Shown here piece by piece: positions 1 through 8,415 of a stretch of DNA of 64,000 nt (position 1 is its first letter; each line of letters begins with the position of its first letter). This stretch comes from an uncultured Lachnospira sp. (GTDB lineage: Bacteria; Bacillota; Clostridia; Lachnospirales; Lachnospiraceae). Made by a program: the position numbers and the translations under genes. Below the pieces are notes generated by a model. That model worked only from the letters and a program-made list of their open reading frames with translations. It was not told where the DNA came from and searched no databases. The stretch lies in the NCBI GenBank assembly GCA_910585095.1, contig CAJUBU010000005.1:51062-115061 (forward strand). The letters are read 5' to 3'.

Positions 1-534
1 GCAAAGTAACAGAAGCTATTAATGCCGTCGTAAGAGATTTGCCAAAGACAGAGCAGAGCCAGGTTGATGCAATGGCGAAAGCAATTACCGATGCTATGAC
101 AGCATTGGAGAAAAAGCCAGTCGAGAAGGCAGATTATACAGAAGTAGATAAAGCGATAGCAGAAGCAGAGAAATTAAAAGCCGAAGATTATGTAGATTTT
201 AGCAAAGTAACAGAAGCTATTAATGCCGTCGTAAGAGATTTGCCAAAGACAGAGCAAAGCAAGGTTGATGCAATGGCGAAGGCAATTACCGATGCTATAA
301 CAGCATTGGAGAAAAAGCCGGTGGTTGTTGAGAAGGCAGATTATACAAAAGTAGATGCAGCGATAGCAGAAGCAGAGAAATTAAAAGCTGAAGATTATGT
401 AGACTTTAGCAAAGTGACAGAAGCGATTAACGCCGTCGTAAGAGATTTGCCAAAGACAGAGCAGAGCAAGGTTGACGCAATGGCAAAAGCAATTATGGAT
501 GCAATAGCAGCATTGGAGAAAAAGCCAGCTTCTA
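1..534 (+). repeat. In-frame tandem repeat coding for helical spacer domains
   Basis: The same block starts at about 1, 202 and 409, giving periods of 201 and 207 bases (67 and 69 codons). The 6-base difference is a two-residue Val insertion in the joint before the third unit. Copies are nearly identical at DNA level, which points to recent duplication or homogenisation. More copies probably lie upstream of the window. Confidence 0.9.
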
Positions 535-788
535 TAAAGATTGGTGATGTAGATGGAGATGGTAATAGAACTGCAACCGATGCTACACTTTTAAGAAAAT
601 ACTTATCTGGTATGAGAAACTTCACTGTAACAATTAATGAGAAAGCATGTGATGTAAATGGAGATGGAATTATTGATGTTCGTGATGCCATTCTTCTTTT
701 AAAACATTTAGCTCAATTGATTGATATTGATGTTCTTTATGGTCAGAAGCAAAGCGATTTTATCAAAAAAGAAGAAATAAGCTTATAA
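1..788 (+). CDS. Dockerin-bearing surface protein with FIVAR-like repeats (3' part only)
   Basis: The reading frame is open from base 3, so the gene starts upstream of the window. The visible part has about 2.5 copies of a 67-69 residue helical repeat rich in Ala, Lys and Glu, resembling the FIVAR/coiled spacer repeats of Gram-positive surface proteins. It ends in a type I dockerin (about codons 178-240): two Ca-binding loops, DVDGDGNRTATDATLL and DVNGDGIIDVRDAILL, each followed by a helix. By family knowledge, dockerins plug secreted proteins into cohesin scaffolds. The catalytic or binding part, if any, lies off the window. No cohesin gene is visible here. The dockerin call is firm; the overall function is unknown. 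Confidence 0.85.
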   Translation, partial: KVTEAINAVVRDLPKTEQSQVDAMAKAITDAMTALEKKPVEKADYTEVDKAIAEAEKLKAEDYVDFSKVTEAINAVVRDLPKTEQSKVDAMAKAITDAITALEKKPVVVEKADYTKVDAAIAEAEKLKAEDYVDFSKVTEAINAVVRDLPKTEQSKVDAMAKAIMDAIAALEKKPASIKIGDVDGDGNRTATDATLLRKYLSGMRNFTVTINEKACDVNGDGIIDVRDAILLLKHLAQLIDIDVLYGQKQSDFIKKEEISL

Positions 789-809
789 GATTAAATCATT
801 TATAAGATT

Positions 810-846
810 TAGGGGATGCATAAATAGTATGTGTCCCCTATTTTTG
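810..846 (+). terminator. Rho-independent terminator after the dockerin gene
   Basis: A GC-rich stem (TAGGGGA at 810-816 with TCCCCTA at 834-840) is followed by a T run. It lies 22 bases after the stop codon. Confidence 0.8.
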
Positions 847-940
847 GATTAATAATTCATAAAATTACTTATAGAACATGTATTATGTAATGTTTGGATT
901 AAAATTCATAAGTATAAATAAAAATTATCATAAGTAATAA

Positions 941-969
941 TTTACATATGTTCAGTAAAGGTGTAAAAT
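941..969 (+). promoter_or_regulatory. Sigma-A-type promoter for the cardiolipin synthase-like gene
   Basis: TTTACA (941-946), a 17-base spacer and TAAAAT (964-969), 30 bases before the start codon. Read from sequence only. Confidence 0.5.
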
Positions 970-999
970 TTTATTATAGAAAAAGCAAGGAGTTAAATA

Positions 1000-2532
1000 A
1001 TGATGATAGCAGATTATAAAGATAGGGGAATTACTCTTTTAAAGAAAGGACAAAAAGGGCTGATTCATGCTATATTTAGCCGTTTTGGATTAATTTTGCT
1101 GCTTCTAGTTGTACAAGTTTTAATCCTTTTTAGTATTTTTCAATGGTTTGAGGAATTTATACCTCATATTTTTGGCGGAACAATGTTATTTGCTGCTATT
1201 ATGGTTATTTATCTTTTAAATAGCAAGATTAATCCTACTGCAAAAATTACATGGCTTATTGTAATTATGCTTTTGCCTGTATTTGGTGTTTTTTTATTTT
1301 TGTATACACAAAGTGATATTGGACATCGCGTTTTGAAAAAACGCATCAATCAGATTATTACTGATACAAAAGAAAATATAAAACAATCAAATGATGTGAT
1401 AGAACATTTAAAAAAGGAAAACTTGAATGTAGCAGCATTGGCACATTATATAAACAAAAGAGGTTGTCATCCAGTATTTCAAAATACAGAAATTACATAT
1501 TTTCCATTAGGCGAGAATAAGTTTGATGAAATGTTAAGACAGCTTGAAATGGCAAAACATTTTATTTTTATGGAATATTTTATTGTAAGCGAAGGACTTA
1601 TGTGGGGGAAAATATTAGAGATACTTGCTAAAAAAGCTGTTGAAGGTGTAGATGTTCGCATAATGTATGATGGAACTTGTGAATTTGCACTGCTGCCGCG
1701 TGATTATCCAAAGCGTTTAAAAGCACTGGGGATTCAGTGTAAGGTATTTGCGCCTGTATCACCTTTTGTTTCTACTTGTTATAACTATGGAGGTATAAAT
1801 TTATCAGATGAATATATCAATGAAAAAGTAAAATTTGGACATTGGAAAGATACTGCTGTTATGTTAAAAGGAGATGCCGTCAAAAGTTTTACACTGATGT
1901 TTTTACAGATGTGGGGAATTGGTGAAAGAGAAGAACAATATTCTTTATTTTTATCGTATCCATCATTACCAGTAAAAAAGGCGGCAGGATATGTTATTCC
2001 TTATGGAGATTGTCCATTGAATAATGATAAATTGGGCGAGCGGGTATATATGGATATTTTAAATCGCTCTGTGTCGTATGTGCATATTATGACGCCATAT
2101 CTTATTTTGGATGGAGAGATGGAAACAGCGATTAAATTTGCCGCTGAGAGGGGTGTGGAAGTTGTATTGTTATTGCCAGGCATACCTGATAAGGCGATAC
2201 CATATGCGCTGGCAAAAACACATTATGTCTCACTGCTCAAATCAGGCGTGAAAATATATGAATATACGCCTGGATTTGTCCATGCAAAAGTATTTGTCAG
2301 TGATTCCACAGAGGCAGTTATTGGGACAATCAATCTAGATTATCGCAGTTTGTATCATCATTTTGAATGTGCTACATATTTATATCATGTGGATTGTATT
2401 GAAGAAATTGAAGCTGATTTTCAGGATACGCTTGCAAAATGCAGACGTATTACAATGCAAACAGTACAAAAAGAAAAGTGGACTGTGAAATTAACAGGGT
2501 ATCTTATGAAAGTGATTGCGCCTTTATTATAA
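1000..2532 (+). CDS. Cardiolipin synthase family protein lacking its first HKD motif
   Basis: A 510-residue phospholipase D superfamily protein with two N-terminal membrane helices (about residues 28-75 and 84-102), as in ClsA-type enzymes that join two phosphatidylglycerols into cardiolipin. The second catalytic motif is intact (HAKVFVSD, His428, Lys430, Asp435). The first HxKx4D motif is absent. The flanking family blocks STCYNY and GGINLSDEYINE run straight into each other near residue 263, where about 16 residues would be expected. The frame is preserved, so this looks like a clean in-frame deletion. The usual two-His mechanism needs both motifs, so the enzyme may be inactive, altered or dependent on a partner. 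An AAGGAG site precedes ATG 1000. Confidence 0.85.
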   Translation: MMIADYKDRGITLLKKGQKGLIHAIFSRFGLILLLLVVQVLILFSIFQWFEEFIPHIFGGTMLFAAIMVIYLLNSKINPTAKITWLIVIMLLPVFGVFLFLYTQSDIGHRVLKKRINQIITDTKENIKQSNDVIEHLKKENLNVAALAHYINKRGCHPVFQNTEITYFPLGENKFDEMLRQLEMAKHFIFMEYFIVSEGLMWGKILEILAKKAVEGVDVRIMYDGTCEFALLPRDYPKRLKALGIQCKVFAPVSPFVSTCYNYGGINLSDEYINEKVKFGHWKDTAVMLKGDAVKSFTLMFLQMWGIGEREEQYSLFLSYPSLPVKKAAGYVIPYGDCPLNNDKLGERVYMDILNRSVSYVHIMTPYLILDGEMETAIKFAAERGVEVVLLLPGIPDKAIPYALAKTHYVSLLKSGVKIYEYTPGFVHAKVFVSDSTEAVIGTINLDYRSLYHHFECATYLYHVDCIEEIEADFQDTLAKCRRITMQTVQKEKWTVKLTGYLMKVIAPLL

Positions 2533-2545
2533 AGTATGTTATAAT
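2516..2545 (+). promoter_or_regulatory. Possible promoter for tpiA
   Basis: TTGCGC (2516-2521), 18 bases, then TATAAT (2540-2545) spanning the end of the upstream gene. The -10 is perfect, the -35 only fair. Co-transcription from upstream is equally possible. Confidence 0.35.
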
Positions 2546-2578
2546 ATTTCCAAAATTTTGTAGAAGTGAGGTTATTTT

Positions 2579-3325
2579 ATGCGTAAAAAGATGGTTGCAG
2601 GAAATTGGAAGATGAATATGACACCAAGTCAGGCCGTTCAATTGGCAGGTGAATTAAAAAATACAGCAGTAAATGATGCGGTTGATGTAGTATTTTGTGT
2701 GCCAGCAATTGATATTATTCCAGTTGTAAATGAAGTAAAAGGAACTGTGATAAAAGTTGGAGCCGAAAATATGTATTATGAGGAAAAAGGTGCTTATACA
2801 GGTGAGATTGCTCCTGATATGTTGGTTGATGCAGGCGTTGAGTACGTTATTATTGGACACTCTGAAAGAAGGGAATATTTTAAAGAGTCTGACGAGATGA
2901 TTAATAAAAAGGTTAAAAAGGCATTAGAGCATCAAATTGTGCCAATTCTTTGCTGCGGAGAAAGTCTTGCACAGCGTGAGGAGGGGATTACACTTAACTT
3001 TATAAAAGGTCAAATTGAGGCTGCATTTGCCGATATCAGTGCCGAAGATGCTGTTAAAGTTGTTATAGCTTACGAACCAATATGGGCTATTGGGACAGGC
3101 AAGGTTGCTACATCCGAACAGGCGCAAGAAGTTTGTAAGGCAATACGAGAAAATATTAGGTTCATCTATGGAGATACTGTAGCGGATGTTATTCGTATTC
3201 TTTATGGAGGCAGTGTTAATGCTAAAAATGCGGCTGAATTGTTTGCGCAGGAAGATATTGATGGTGGTCTTGTTGGAGGAGCCAGTCTAAAGCCAGAATT
3301 TGAAAATATTGTAAATTATAAATAA
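2579..3325 (+). CDS. tpiA: Triosephosphate isomerase
   Basis: This 248-residue protein has the usual length and all catalytic signatures of TIM: the Lys in GNWKMN near the N-terminus, the His in IIGHSERR, the Glu in AYEPIWAIGTGK and the phosphate loop YGGSVN. It interconverts dihydroxyacetone phosphate and glyceraldehyde 3-phosphate in cytoplasmic glycolysis. A GAAGTGAGG ribosome site precedes the ATG. It sits just upstream of gpmI, a common glycolytic pairing in Firmicutes, though gpmI has its own structured leader. Confidence 0.98.
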   Translation: MRKKMVAGNWKMNMTPSQAVQLAGELKNTAVNDAVDVVFCVPAIDIIPVVNEVKGTVIKVGAENMYYEEKGAYTGEIAPDMLVDAGVEYVIIGHSERREYFKESDEMINKKVKKALEHQIVPILCCGESLAQREEGITLNFIKGQIEAAFADISAEDAVKVVIAYEPIWAIGTGKVATSEQAQEVCKAIRENIRFIYGDTVADVIRILYGGSVNAKNAAELFAQEDIDGGLVGGASLKPEFENIVNYK

Positions 3326-3392
3326 TTATCTTTTTTTAAAAGATGTGTTATATTAATGGTGTCTGTAGTAAAAATACAGATAAAAAATAAGA

Positions 3393-3481
3393 TTTGTGTC
3401 AGCGCGTTGCTTGCCACAAACTTGTAAAAACAAAATTTTTTAAATGTTGTTTTTGGACAATACAGCAGCGCGGAAGTGAGG
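3393..3481 (+). ncRNA. Pseudoknot leader upstream of gpmI
   Basis: Stem TTTGTG/CACAAA (3393-3398/3415-3420) closes a loop containing CGCGTTGCT (3403-3411). That loop can pair over 9 bp with AGCAGCGCG (3464-3472), which ends immediately before the ribosome site GAAGTGAGG (3473-3481). A second hairpin, AAAAACAA/TTGTTTTT (3426-3433/3447-3454), lies between. The same architecture recurs before yfhO-like, pepD and nadA. It is inferred to be a cis-acting translational element; no ligand or protein partner is known to me. Confidence 0.6.
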
Positions 3482-3487
3482 AAAATA

Positions 3488-5032
3488 ATGAGTATGAGAA
3501 AAAAACCAGTTGTTTTAATGATTTTAGATGGATATGGTCTTAATGATAAAACGCAGGGAAATGGTATAGCGTTGGCAAATACACCTGTTATGGACAAGCT
3601 GATGTCTGAGTATCCTTGTGTTAAAGGATATGCCAGTGGCTTATCGGTAGGTCTTCCTGATGGGCAGATGGGTAATTCCGAAGTTGGACATTTGAATATG
3701 GGTGCAGGAAGAATTGTGTATCAAGAGCTTACAAGAATTACAAAGTCGATACAAGACGGTGATTTTTTTGAGAATAAAGAATTGCTTGCAGCCATAGAAA
3801 ATTGTAAAAAGAATCATTCAGACCTTCACTTATATGGATTGTTGTCTGATGGTGGCGTTCACAGCCATATTACACATTTGTATGCACTGCTTGAGCTGGC
3901 AAAAAAGAATGGTCTTGAAAATGTGTATGTTCATTGTTTTATGGATGGAAGAGATACCGCTACGGACGGCGGCAAGGACTATATTGCTGCACTGTATGAC
4001 AAGATGAACGAAATTGGTGTAGGTAAGATTGCATCGATTATGGGGCGTTATTATGCGATGGATAGAGATAATCGATGGGACCGTATTGAAGTTGCCTATA
4101 AGGCGCTTACAGAAGGCGTAGGTAAGACTGCTCCTTGTGCAAACTGTGCGATTAAAAATTCATATGAAGAAGGAAAGACGGATGAGTTTGTCGTTCCTAC
4201 GGTGATATGTGAAGATGGCAAACCATTGGCAACGATTAAAGATGGCGATTCAGTTATCTGTTTTAATTTTAGACCAGATAGAGCAAGAGAGATTACAAGA
4301 TGTTTTTGTGATGATGAATTTACAGGTTTTGAGCGAGGCGCTAGAAAAAATGTCTATTATGTATGTTTTACAGATTATGATGTAACGATAGGCAATAAGG
4401 AAGTGGCATTTAAGAAAGAACAGATAACGAATACATTTGGTGAATTTCTTGCTGCCAATAATCTTACACAGGCAAGAATTGCCGAGACAGAAAAGTATGC
4501 TCATGTAACATTTTTCTTTAATGGAGGCGTGGAAGAGCCAAATAAAGGGGAAAATAGAATCCTTGTAAAGTCTCCAAAGGTTGCAACATATGATTTGCAG
4601 CCTGAAATGAGCGCAGAAGGCGTATGCGACAATCTTGTTGAGGCAATACGTTCTGATAAATATGATGTGATTGTTATTAATTTTGCTAATCCAGATATGG
4701 TTGGACATACGGGTGTTCAAGAGGCGGTTATCAAGGCGATTGAGACGGTTGATAGCTGTGTTGGCAGAGCCGTTGATGCAATCAAAGAAGTGGACGGTGT
4801 AATGTTTATCTGTGCAGATCATGGCAATGCAGAACAGCTTGTTGACGAGGCTGGAGAGCCATTTACAGCGCATACAACAAATCCAGTTCCATTTATATTG
4901 GTTAATTATGATACAAGCTATACCCTAAAAGAGGGTGGACGTCTGTGTGATATTGTTCCAACGCTCATTGATATCATGGGAATGGAAAAACCAGCAGAAA
5001 TGACAGGAGAATCGTTGTTGATAAAGAAATAA
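3488..5032 (+). CDS. gpmI: Phosphoglycerate mutase, 2,3-bisphosphoglycerate-independent
   Basis: This protein of about 514 residues interconverts 3- and 2-phosphoglycerate using two metal ions. Visible signatures are LDGYGLND near the N-terminus, the phospho-acceptor Ser in MGNSEVGHLNMG, MDGRDT, GRYYAMDRDNRWDR, NFRPDR, NPDMVGHTG and the C-terminal metal site ADHGNAEQ. ATG 3488 is chosen because an in-frame GTG at 3476 lies inside the ribosome site itself. The gene follows tpiA but is separated by a 162-base structured leader, suggesting its own translational control. Confidence 0.97.
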   Translation: MSMRKKPVVLMILDGYGLNDKTQGNGIALANTPVMDKLMSEYPCVKGYASGLSVGLPDGQMGNSEVGHLNMGAGRIVYQELTRITKSIQDGDFFENKELLAAIENCKKNHSDLHLYGLLSDGGVHSHITHLYALLELAKKNGLENVYVHCFMDGRDTATDGGKDYIAALYDKMNEIGVGKIASIMGRYYAMDRDNRWDRIEVAYKALTEGVGKTAPCANCAIKNSYEEGKTDEFVVPTVICEDGKPLATIKDGDSVICFNFRPDRAREITRCFCDDEFTGFERGARKNVYYVCFTDYDVTIGNKEVAFKKEQITNTFGEFLAANNLTQARIAETEKYAHVTFFFNGGVEEPNKGENRILVKSPKVATYDLQPEMSAEGVCDNLVEAIRSDKYDVIVINFANPDMVGHTGVQEAVIKAIETVDSCVGRAVDAIKEVDGVMFICADHGNAEQLVDEAGEPFTAHTTNPVPFILVNYDTSYTLKEGGRLCDIVPTLIDIMGMEKPAEMTGESLLIKK

Positions 5033-5112
5033 GTTGAATAAAAATATAAGTTTCATTTTAGCAAGATAAAGCAAAATGATGGTCAATTTATTTCCAAAAA
5101 TTTAAAATTTAC

Positions 5113-5141
5113 TTGATATAATGAAGTACCTGTGTTAGAAT
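5113..5141 (+). promoter_or_regulatory. Promoter for secG
   Basis: TTGATA (5113-5118), 17-base spacer, TAGAAT (5136-5141), 44 bases before the start codon. Confidence 0.55.
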
Positions 5142-5185
5142 AAGCCTATTGTGTTATTATTCGGCAGGTAGGAGGTGTATAAGAT

Positions 5186-5443
5186 ATGTTTGGTATGTCT
5201 GTTGCAGATACAATTAGAGTTCTTCTTATGGGTGTTTTTATATTAGTTTGTATATTTATTGCGGTTTTAGTTCTTATGCAGGAGAGCAAGCAGAATGGTC
5301 TTCCAGGTGCAATAAGCGGCGCTGCTGATACTTATTGGGGAAAAAATAAAGGTCGTTCAATGGAAGGTAAGTTAGTTCTGTTTACAAAGATATTGGTTGT
5401 AGCGTTCTTTGTGATTGCCGCTGTTTTAAATATCAATTTTTAG
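5186..5443 (+). CDS. secG: Preprotein translocase subunit SecG
   Basis: An 85-residue protein with two membrane helices (about residues 10-29 and 62-82). Between them lies the conserved cytoplasmic loop LMQESKQNGLPGAISG, typical of SecG, the auxiliary subunit of the SecYEG protein export channel. The secG-rnr-smpB order is a conserved Firmicutes arrangement and supports the call. The ribosome site is AGGAGGTG. Confidence 0.95.
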   Translation: MFGMSVADTIRVLLMGVFILVCIFIAVLVLMQESKQNGLPGAISGAADTYWGKNKGRSMEGKLVLFTKILVVAFFVIAAVLNINF

Positions 5444-5452
5444 AAACGTTTT

Positions 5453-5486
5453 TACGCTCTTAAGTTTTTGCTTAAGAGCGTATTTT
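5453..5486 (+). terminator. Rho-independent terminator after secG
   Basis: A perfect 12-bp stem (5453-5464 with 5471-5482), a 6-base loop and a T-rich tail, 10 bases after the secG stop codon. Confidence 0.85.
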
Positions 5487-5560
5487 ATACTATAGTTTTG
5501 TAAGATAAATAGAAAAAGGAAGCAGGCTGTTTGACTTATAAATAAGGGGTGAAATTTTTA

Positions 5561-7711
5561 GTGAAAGAATATAATAAATATGATAAATCCGAAAGTAAAT
5601 TTAATGAAAGAAAAGCGATGATTGCCGATATGATATTGAATAATAACATGTATGTTCCAATGAAGGCAAAGGAAATCGCTAGTCTTTTGCAAGTACCGCG
5701 TGATGAAAGACATGTATTGCAGGAGGTGTTGGATGCACTTGTCAAAGAAGGAATAATTGACATTTCAAAAAAAGGAAAATATAAAAAGCCTGATAAAAAT
5801 AGGGTTGTTGGTATTTATGAAAGCACAAAAAAAGGCTTTGGCTTTGTAAGGGTTGAAGGTCGAGAAAATGATATATTTATCAGTGCAGAAAATACGAATC
5901 ATGCGTTTTATATGGACAAGGTTTCTGTGGCTATTATTGAGGAAGAGGCAGCAGGCAGAAAAGCGGAAGGCAAAATTATTGATATTATTGAACATCAGGT
6001 GACAACGGTTGTTGGAACATATCAGCAGAATGGAAATTATGGTTTTGTGATACCAGACAATGCAAAGATATTGTATGATATTTTTATTCCGCAGGGAAAG
6101 TCGCTTCACGCCGTCGATGGACATAAGGTTGTTGCATTGATATGTGATTATGGTAAAGGACAGAAAAATCCGGAAGGTGTTGTAACAGAAATTATTGGAC
6201 ATATCAATGACCCTGGAACGGATATTATGTCGATTGTAAAAAGTTATGATTTGCCTGTTGAATTTCCAGAAACCGTTATGAAAAGTCTTTATAATATACC
6301 TGATAAAATGGATGCAAAAGATTATTCCGACAGGATGGATATAAGGGACTGGCAAATGGTTACAATTGACGGTGAGGATGCAAAGGATTTAGACGATGCT
6401 ATAACACTAACAAAAGACAATGGTATATATCATCTTGGTGTGCATATTGCAGATGTAAGCCATTATGTTACAGAATATAGTGAGTTGGATAAAGAGGCAT
6501 ATAAACGTGGTACAAGCGTATATTTAGTGGATAGGGTCATTCCTATGCTTCCTCATAAGCTTTCCAATGGCATTTGTTCGCTCAATCAAGGCTGTGACCG
6601 TTTGGCGCTTAGCTGTCTTATGGATATTGATGAAAAGGGAAATGTGGTTTCTCATAAGATATGTGAGACGATTGTCAATGTTGACCGACGTATGAGTTAT
6701 ACAGATGTAAAAAAAATATTGTGTGATGAAGATGATGAGGTGACAAAGCAATATATAGAATTGGTTGAACTGTTTAAGAGAATGGAAGAATTGGCAGCAA
6801 TTTTAAGACAGAAGCGTTATAGCAGAGGTTCCATTGACTTTGATTTTCCAGAAACCAAGATTTTGGTTGATGAACAGGGAAAACCGTTAGAAGTAAAGGC
6901 ATATGATAGAAATGTCGCCACCCGAATTATTGAAGATTTTATGTTGATTGCCAATGAGACGGTGGCAGAGGAATATTTTTGGCTGGAATTGCCGTTTTTA
7001 TATCGAAGCCATGATAATCCAGACCCAGAAAAAATAAGGAAATTAGGGGCGTTTATCAATAATTTTGGCTATACTATCAAGATTGGCGATGAGATACACC
7101 CGAAAGAACTTCAAAAGCTTTTAGGCAAGATTGAAGGCTCAGACGAAGAAAATATGATTGCAAGGTTGACACTGCGTTCGATGAAAAGGGCAAACTATAC
7201 AACGGAATGTGTTGGTCATTTTGGGCTTGCCGCTAAATATTACTGTCATTTTACTTCACCGATACGAAGGTATCCCGATTTACAGATTCATCGCATTATT
7301 AAAGAAAATTTACATGGCGGTATCAAAGAAAAAAGGCAAAAACATTATGAAGAGGTGCTTCCTGAAGTTGCAAAGCATACAAGCGCTATGGAGCGAAGGG
7401 CAGACGATGCAGAGAGAGACACCGATAAATTAAAGATGGTTCAATATATGGAACAGTATATTGGGGAAGATTTTGATGGTGTTATATCGGGAATTACCGA
7501 ATGGGGAATCTATGTGGTACTGCCAAATACAATAGAAGGTATGATTAATGTAAGCTCGCTTAAAGATGGATTTTATGATTATGACGAGCAGCATTATGAG
7601 TTAGTCAATAGAATGACAGGCAGAACGTTTAAATTGGGACAAAAAATTACAGTGACGGTAAACAATACGGATAGAATCCTTAGAACCATTGATTTTGTGC
7701 TTAGCGAATAA
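5561..7711 (+). CDS. rnr: Ribonuclease R
   Basis: A roughly 716-residue processive 3'-5' exoribonuclease of the RNB/VacB family. Domain order: N-terminal winged helix (about 20-75), cold-shock OB folds (about 80-230), RNB catalytic core with metal-binding acidic residues in DGEDAKDLDDAITL (about 272-285), and a C-terminal S1 domain (about 630-715). It degrades structured RNA and works with SmpB/tmRNA in ribosome rescue, matching the smpB gene that follows with a short gap. GTG 5561 is preferred: AAGGGGTG (5544-5551) lies 9 bases upstream, whereas the in-frame GTG at 5549 overlaps that site. Confidence 0.96.
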   Translation: MKEYNKYDKSESKFNERKAMIADMILNNNMYVPMKAKEIASLLQVPRDERHVLQEVLDALVKEGIIDISKKGKYKKPDKNRVVGIYESTKKGFGFVRVEGRENDIFISAENTNHAFYMDKVSVAIIEEEAAGRKAEGKIIDIIEHQVTTVVGTYQQNGNYGFVIPDNAKILYDIFIPQGKSLHAVDGHKVVALICDYGKGQKNPEGVVTEIIGHINDPGTDIMSIVKSYDLPVEFPETVMKSLYNIPDKMDAKDYSDRMDIRDWQMVTIDGEDAKDLDDAITLTKDNGIYHLGVHIADVSHYVTEYSELDKEAYKRGTSVYLVDRVIPMLPHKLSNGICSLNQGCDRLALSCLMDIDEKGNVVSHKICETIVNVDRRMSYTDVKKILCDEDDEVTKQYIELVELFKRMEELAAILRQKRYSRGSIDFDFPETKILVDEQGKPLEVKAYDRNVATRIIEDFMLIANETVAEEYFWLELPFLYRSHDNPDPEKIRKLGAFINNFGYTIKIGDEIHPKELQKLLGKIEGSDEENMIARLTLRSMKRANYTTECVGHFGLAAKYYCHFTSPIRRYPDLQIHRIIKENLHGGIKEKRQKHYEEVLPEVAKHTSAMERRADDAERDTDKLKMVQYMEQYIGEDFDGVISGITEWGIYVVLPNTIEGMINVSSLKDGFYDYDEQHYELVNRMTGRTFKLGQKITVTVNNTDRILRTIDFVLSE

Positions 7712-7736
7712 AATAAAAGAAAGATGGAGAATGATT

Positions 7737-8207
7737 GTGAAAGAAAGTAATCGTGACAAATTAATCTGCTCAAATAAAAAGGCGTATTATGATTATTTTA
7801 TTGAAGAAAAGTATGAGGCAGGTCTTGTACTGCATGGAACAGAGGTAAAGTCGTTAAGGCTTGGAAAATGCTCTGTAAAAGAATCATATATACAAATAAA
7901 TAAAAAAGAAATATTTGTTATTAATATGAATATAACACCTTATGAAAAGGGGAATATTTTTAATAAAGACCCATTAAGACCAAAAAAACTGCTGCTGCAC
8001 AAAGAGCAGATTCAAAAGCTAGAGGAGCAGACACAACAAAAAGGATATACGATTGTTCCATTGCAAGTGTATCTTAAAAATGGGAAAGTAAAGATGGAGA
8101 TTGGACTGGCGAGAGGTAAAAAGAATTATGACAAGAGAGCTTCTATTGCAAAGAAAGATCAGCAGCGAGAAGTAATGAAAGATTTTAAGATAAGAAATTT
8201 AAGTTGA
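7737..8207 (+). CDS. smpB: SsrA-binding protein SmpB
   Basis: A 157-residue protein with the family signatures NKKAYYDYFIEE, GLVLHGTEVKSLR, PLRPKKLLLHKEQI and the basic tail GLARGKKNYDKR. It binds tmRNA and delivers it to stalled ribosomes for trans-translation. It follows rnr by 25 bases and is probably co-transcribed. GTG 7737 is chosen because GGAG (7726-7729) is 7 bases upstream; ATG 7731 is too close to it. The tmRNA gene, often next door, was not found in the following intergenic region. Confidence 0.96.
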   Translation: MKESNRDKLICSNKKAYYDYFIEEKYEAGLVLHGTEVKSLRLGKCSVKESYIQINKKEIFVINMNITPYEKGNIFNKDPLRPKKLLLHKEQIQKLEEQTQQKGYTIVPLQVYLKNGKVKMEIGLARGKKNYDKRASIAKKDQQREVMKDFKIRNLS

Positions 8208-8308
8208 CAAATTGGATTGAACTTTGTAAGGAAAGCGGATTGACAATATTCGTTTAACTCTATTTTGTAGAGATTTCACGCCATTTTTGTTTTTTTGAGT
8301 AAAAAAGT

Positions 8309-8316
8309 GCCGATAT
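8309..8316 (+). promoter_or_regulatory. Possible flagellar sigma-D -10 element
   Basis: GCCGATAT matches the sigma-D/sigma-28 -10 consensus exactly, about 100 bases upstream of the gene at 8416. The expected TAAA -35 is not at the right spacing, where the sequence is T-rich, so this is a half-match only. Confidence 0.3.
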
Positions 8317-8382
8317 AGATGAAAATAAATACTTTACAGTTTGTGGTGAAGTATATGGTTTTTGCAGTGATTTTTAGTTCTT

Positions 8383-8408
8383 TGTGCAAAAATAGCGCAG
8401 AAATGGAG
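8383..8408 (+). promoter_or_regulatory. Pre-SD leader motif before the gene at 8416
   Basis: GTGC-AAAAATA-GCGC can form a 4-bp hairpin and is followed by AGAAATGGAGG. The block GCGCAGAAATGGAG is shared with the pepD and yfhO-like leaders, and close variants precede gyrA-like and nadB. No convincing pseudoknot partner was found upstream here. Confidence 0.4.
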
Positions 8409-8415
8409 GATTTTT

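Noticed and set aside
1..530. Tandem repeats considered as a CRISPR array
   Set aside because: Units are contiguous, in frame and coding, with no spacers.
8208..8415. Possible tmRNA gene downstream of smpB
   Set aside because: No acceptor-stem ends, no tag peptide frame and no 3' CCA-type region visible.
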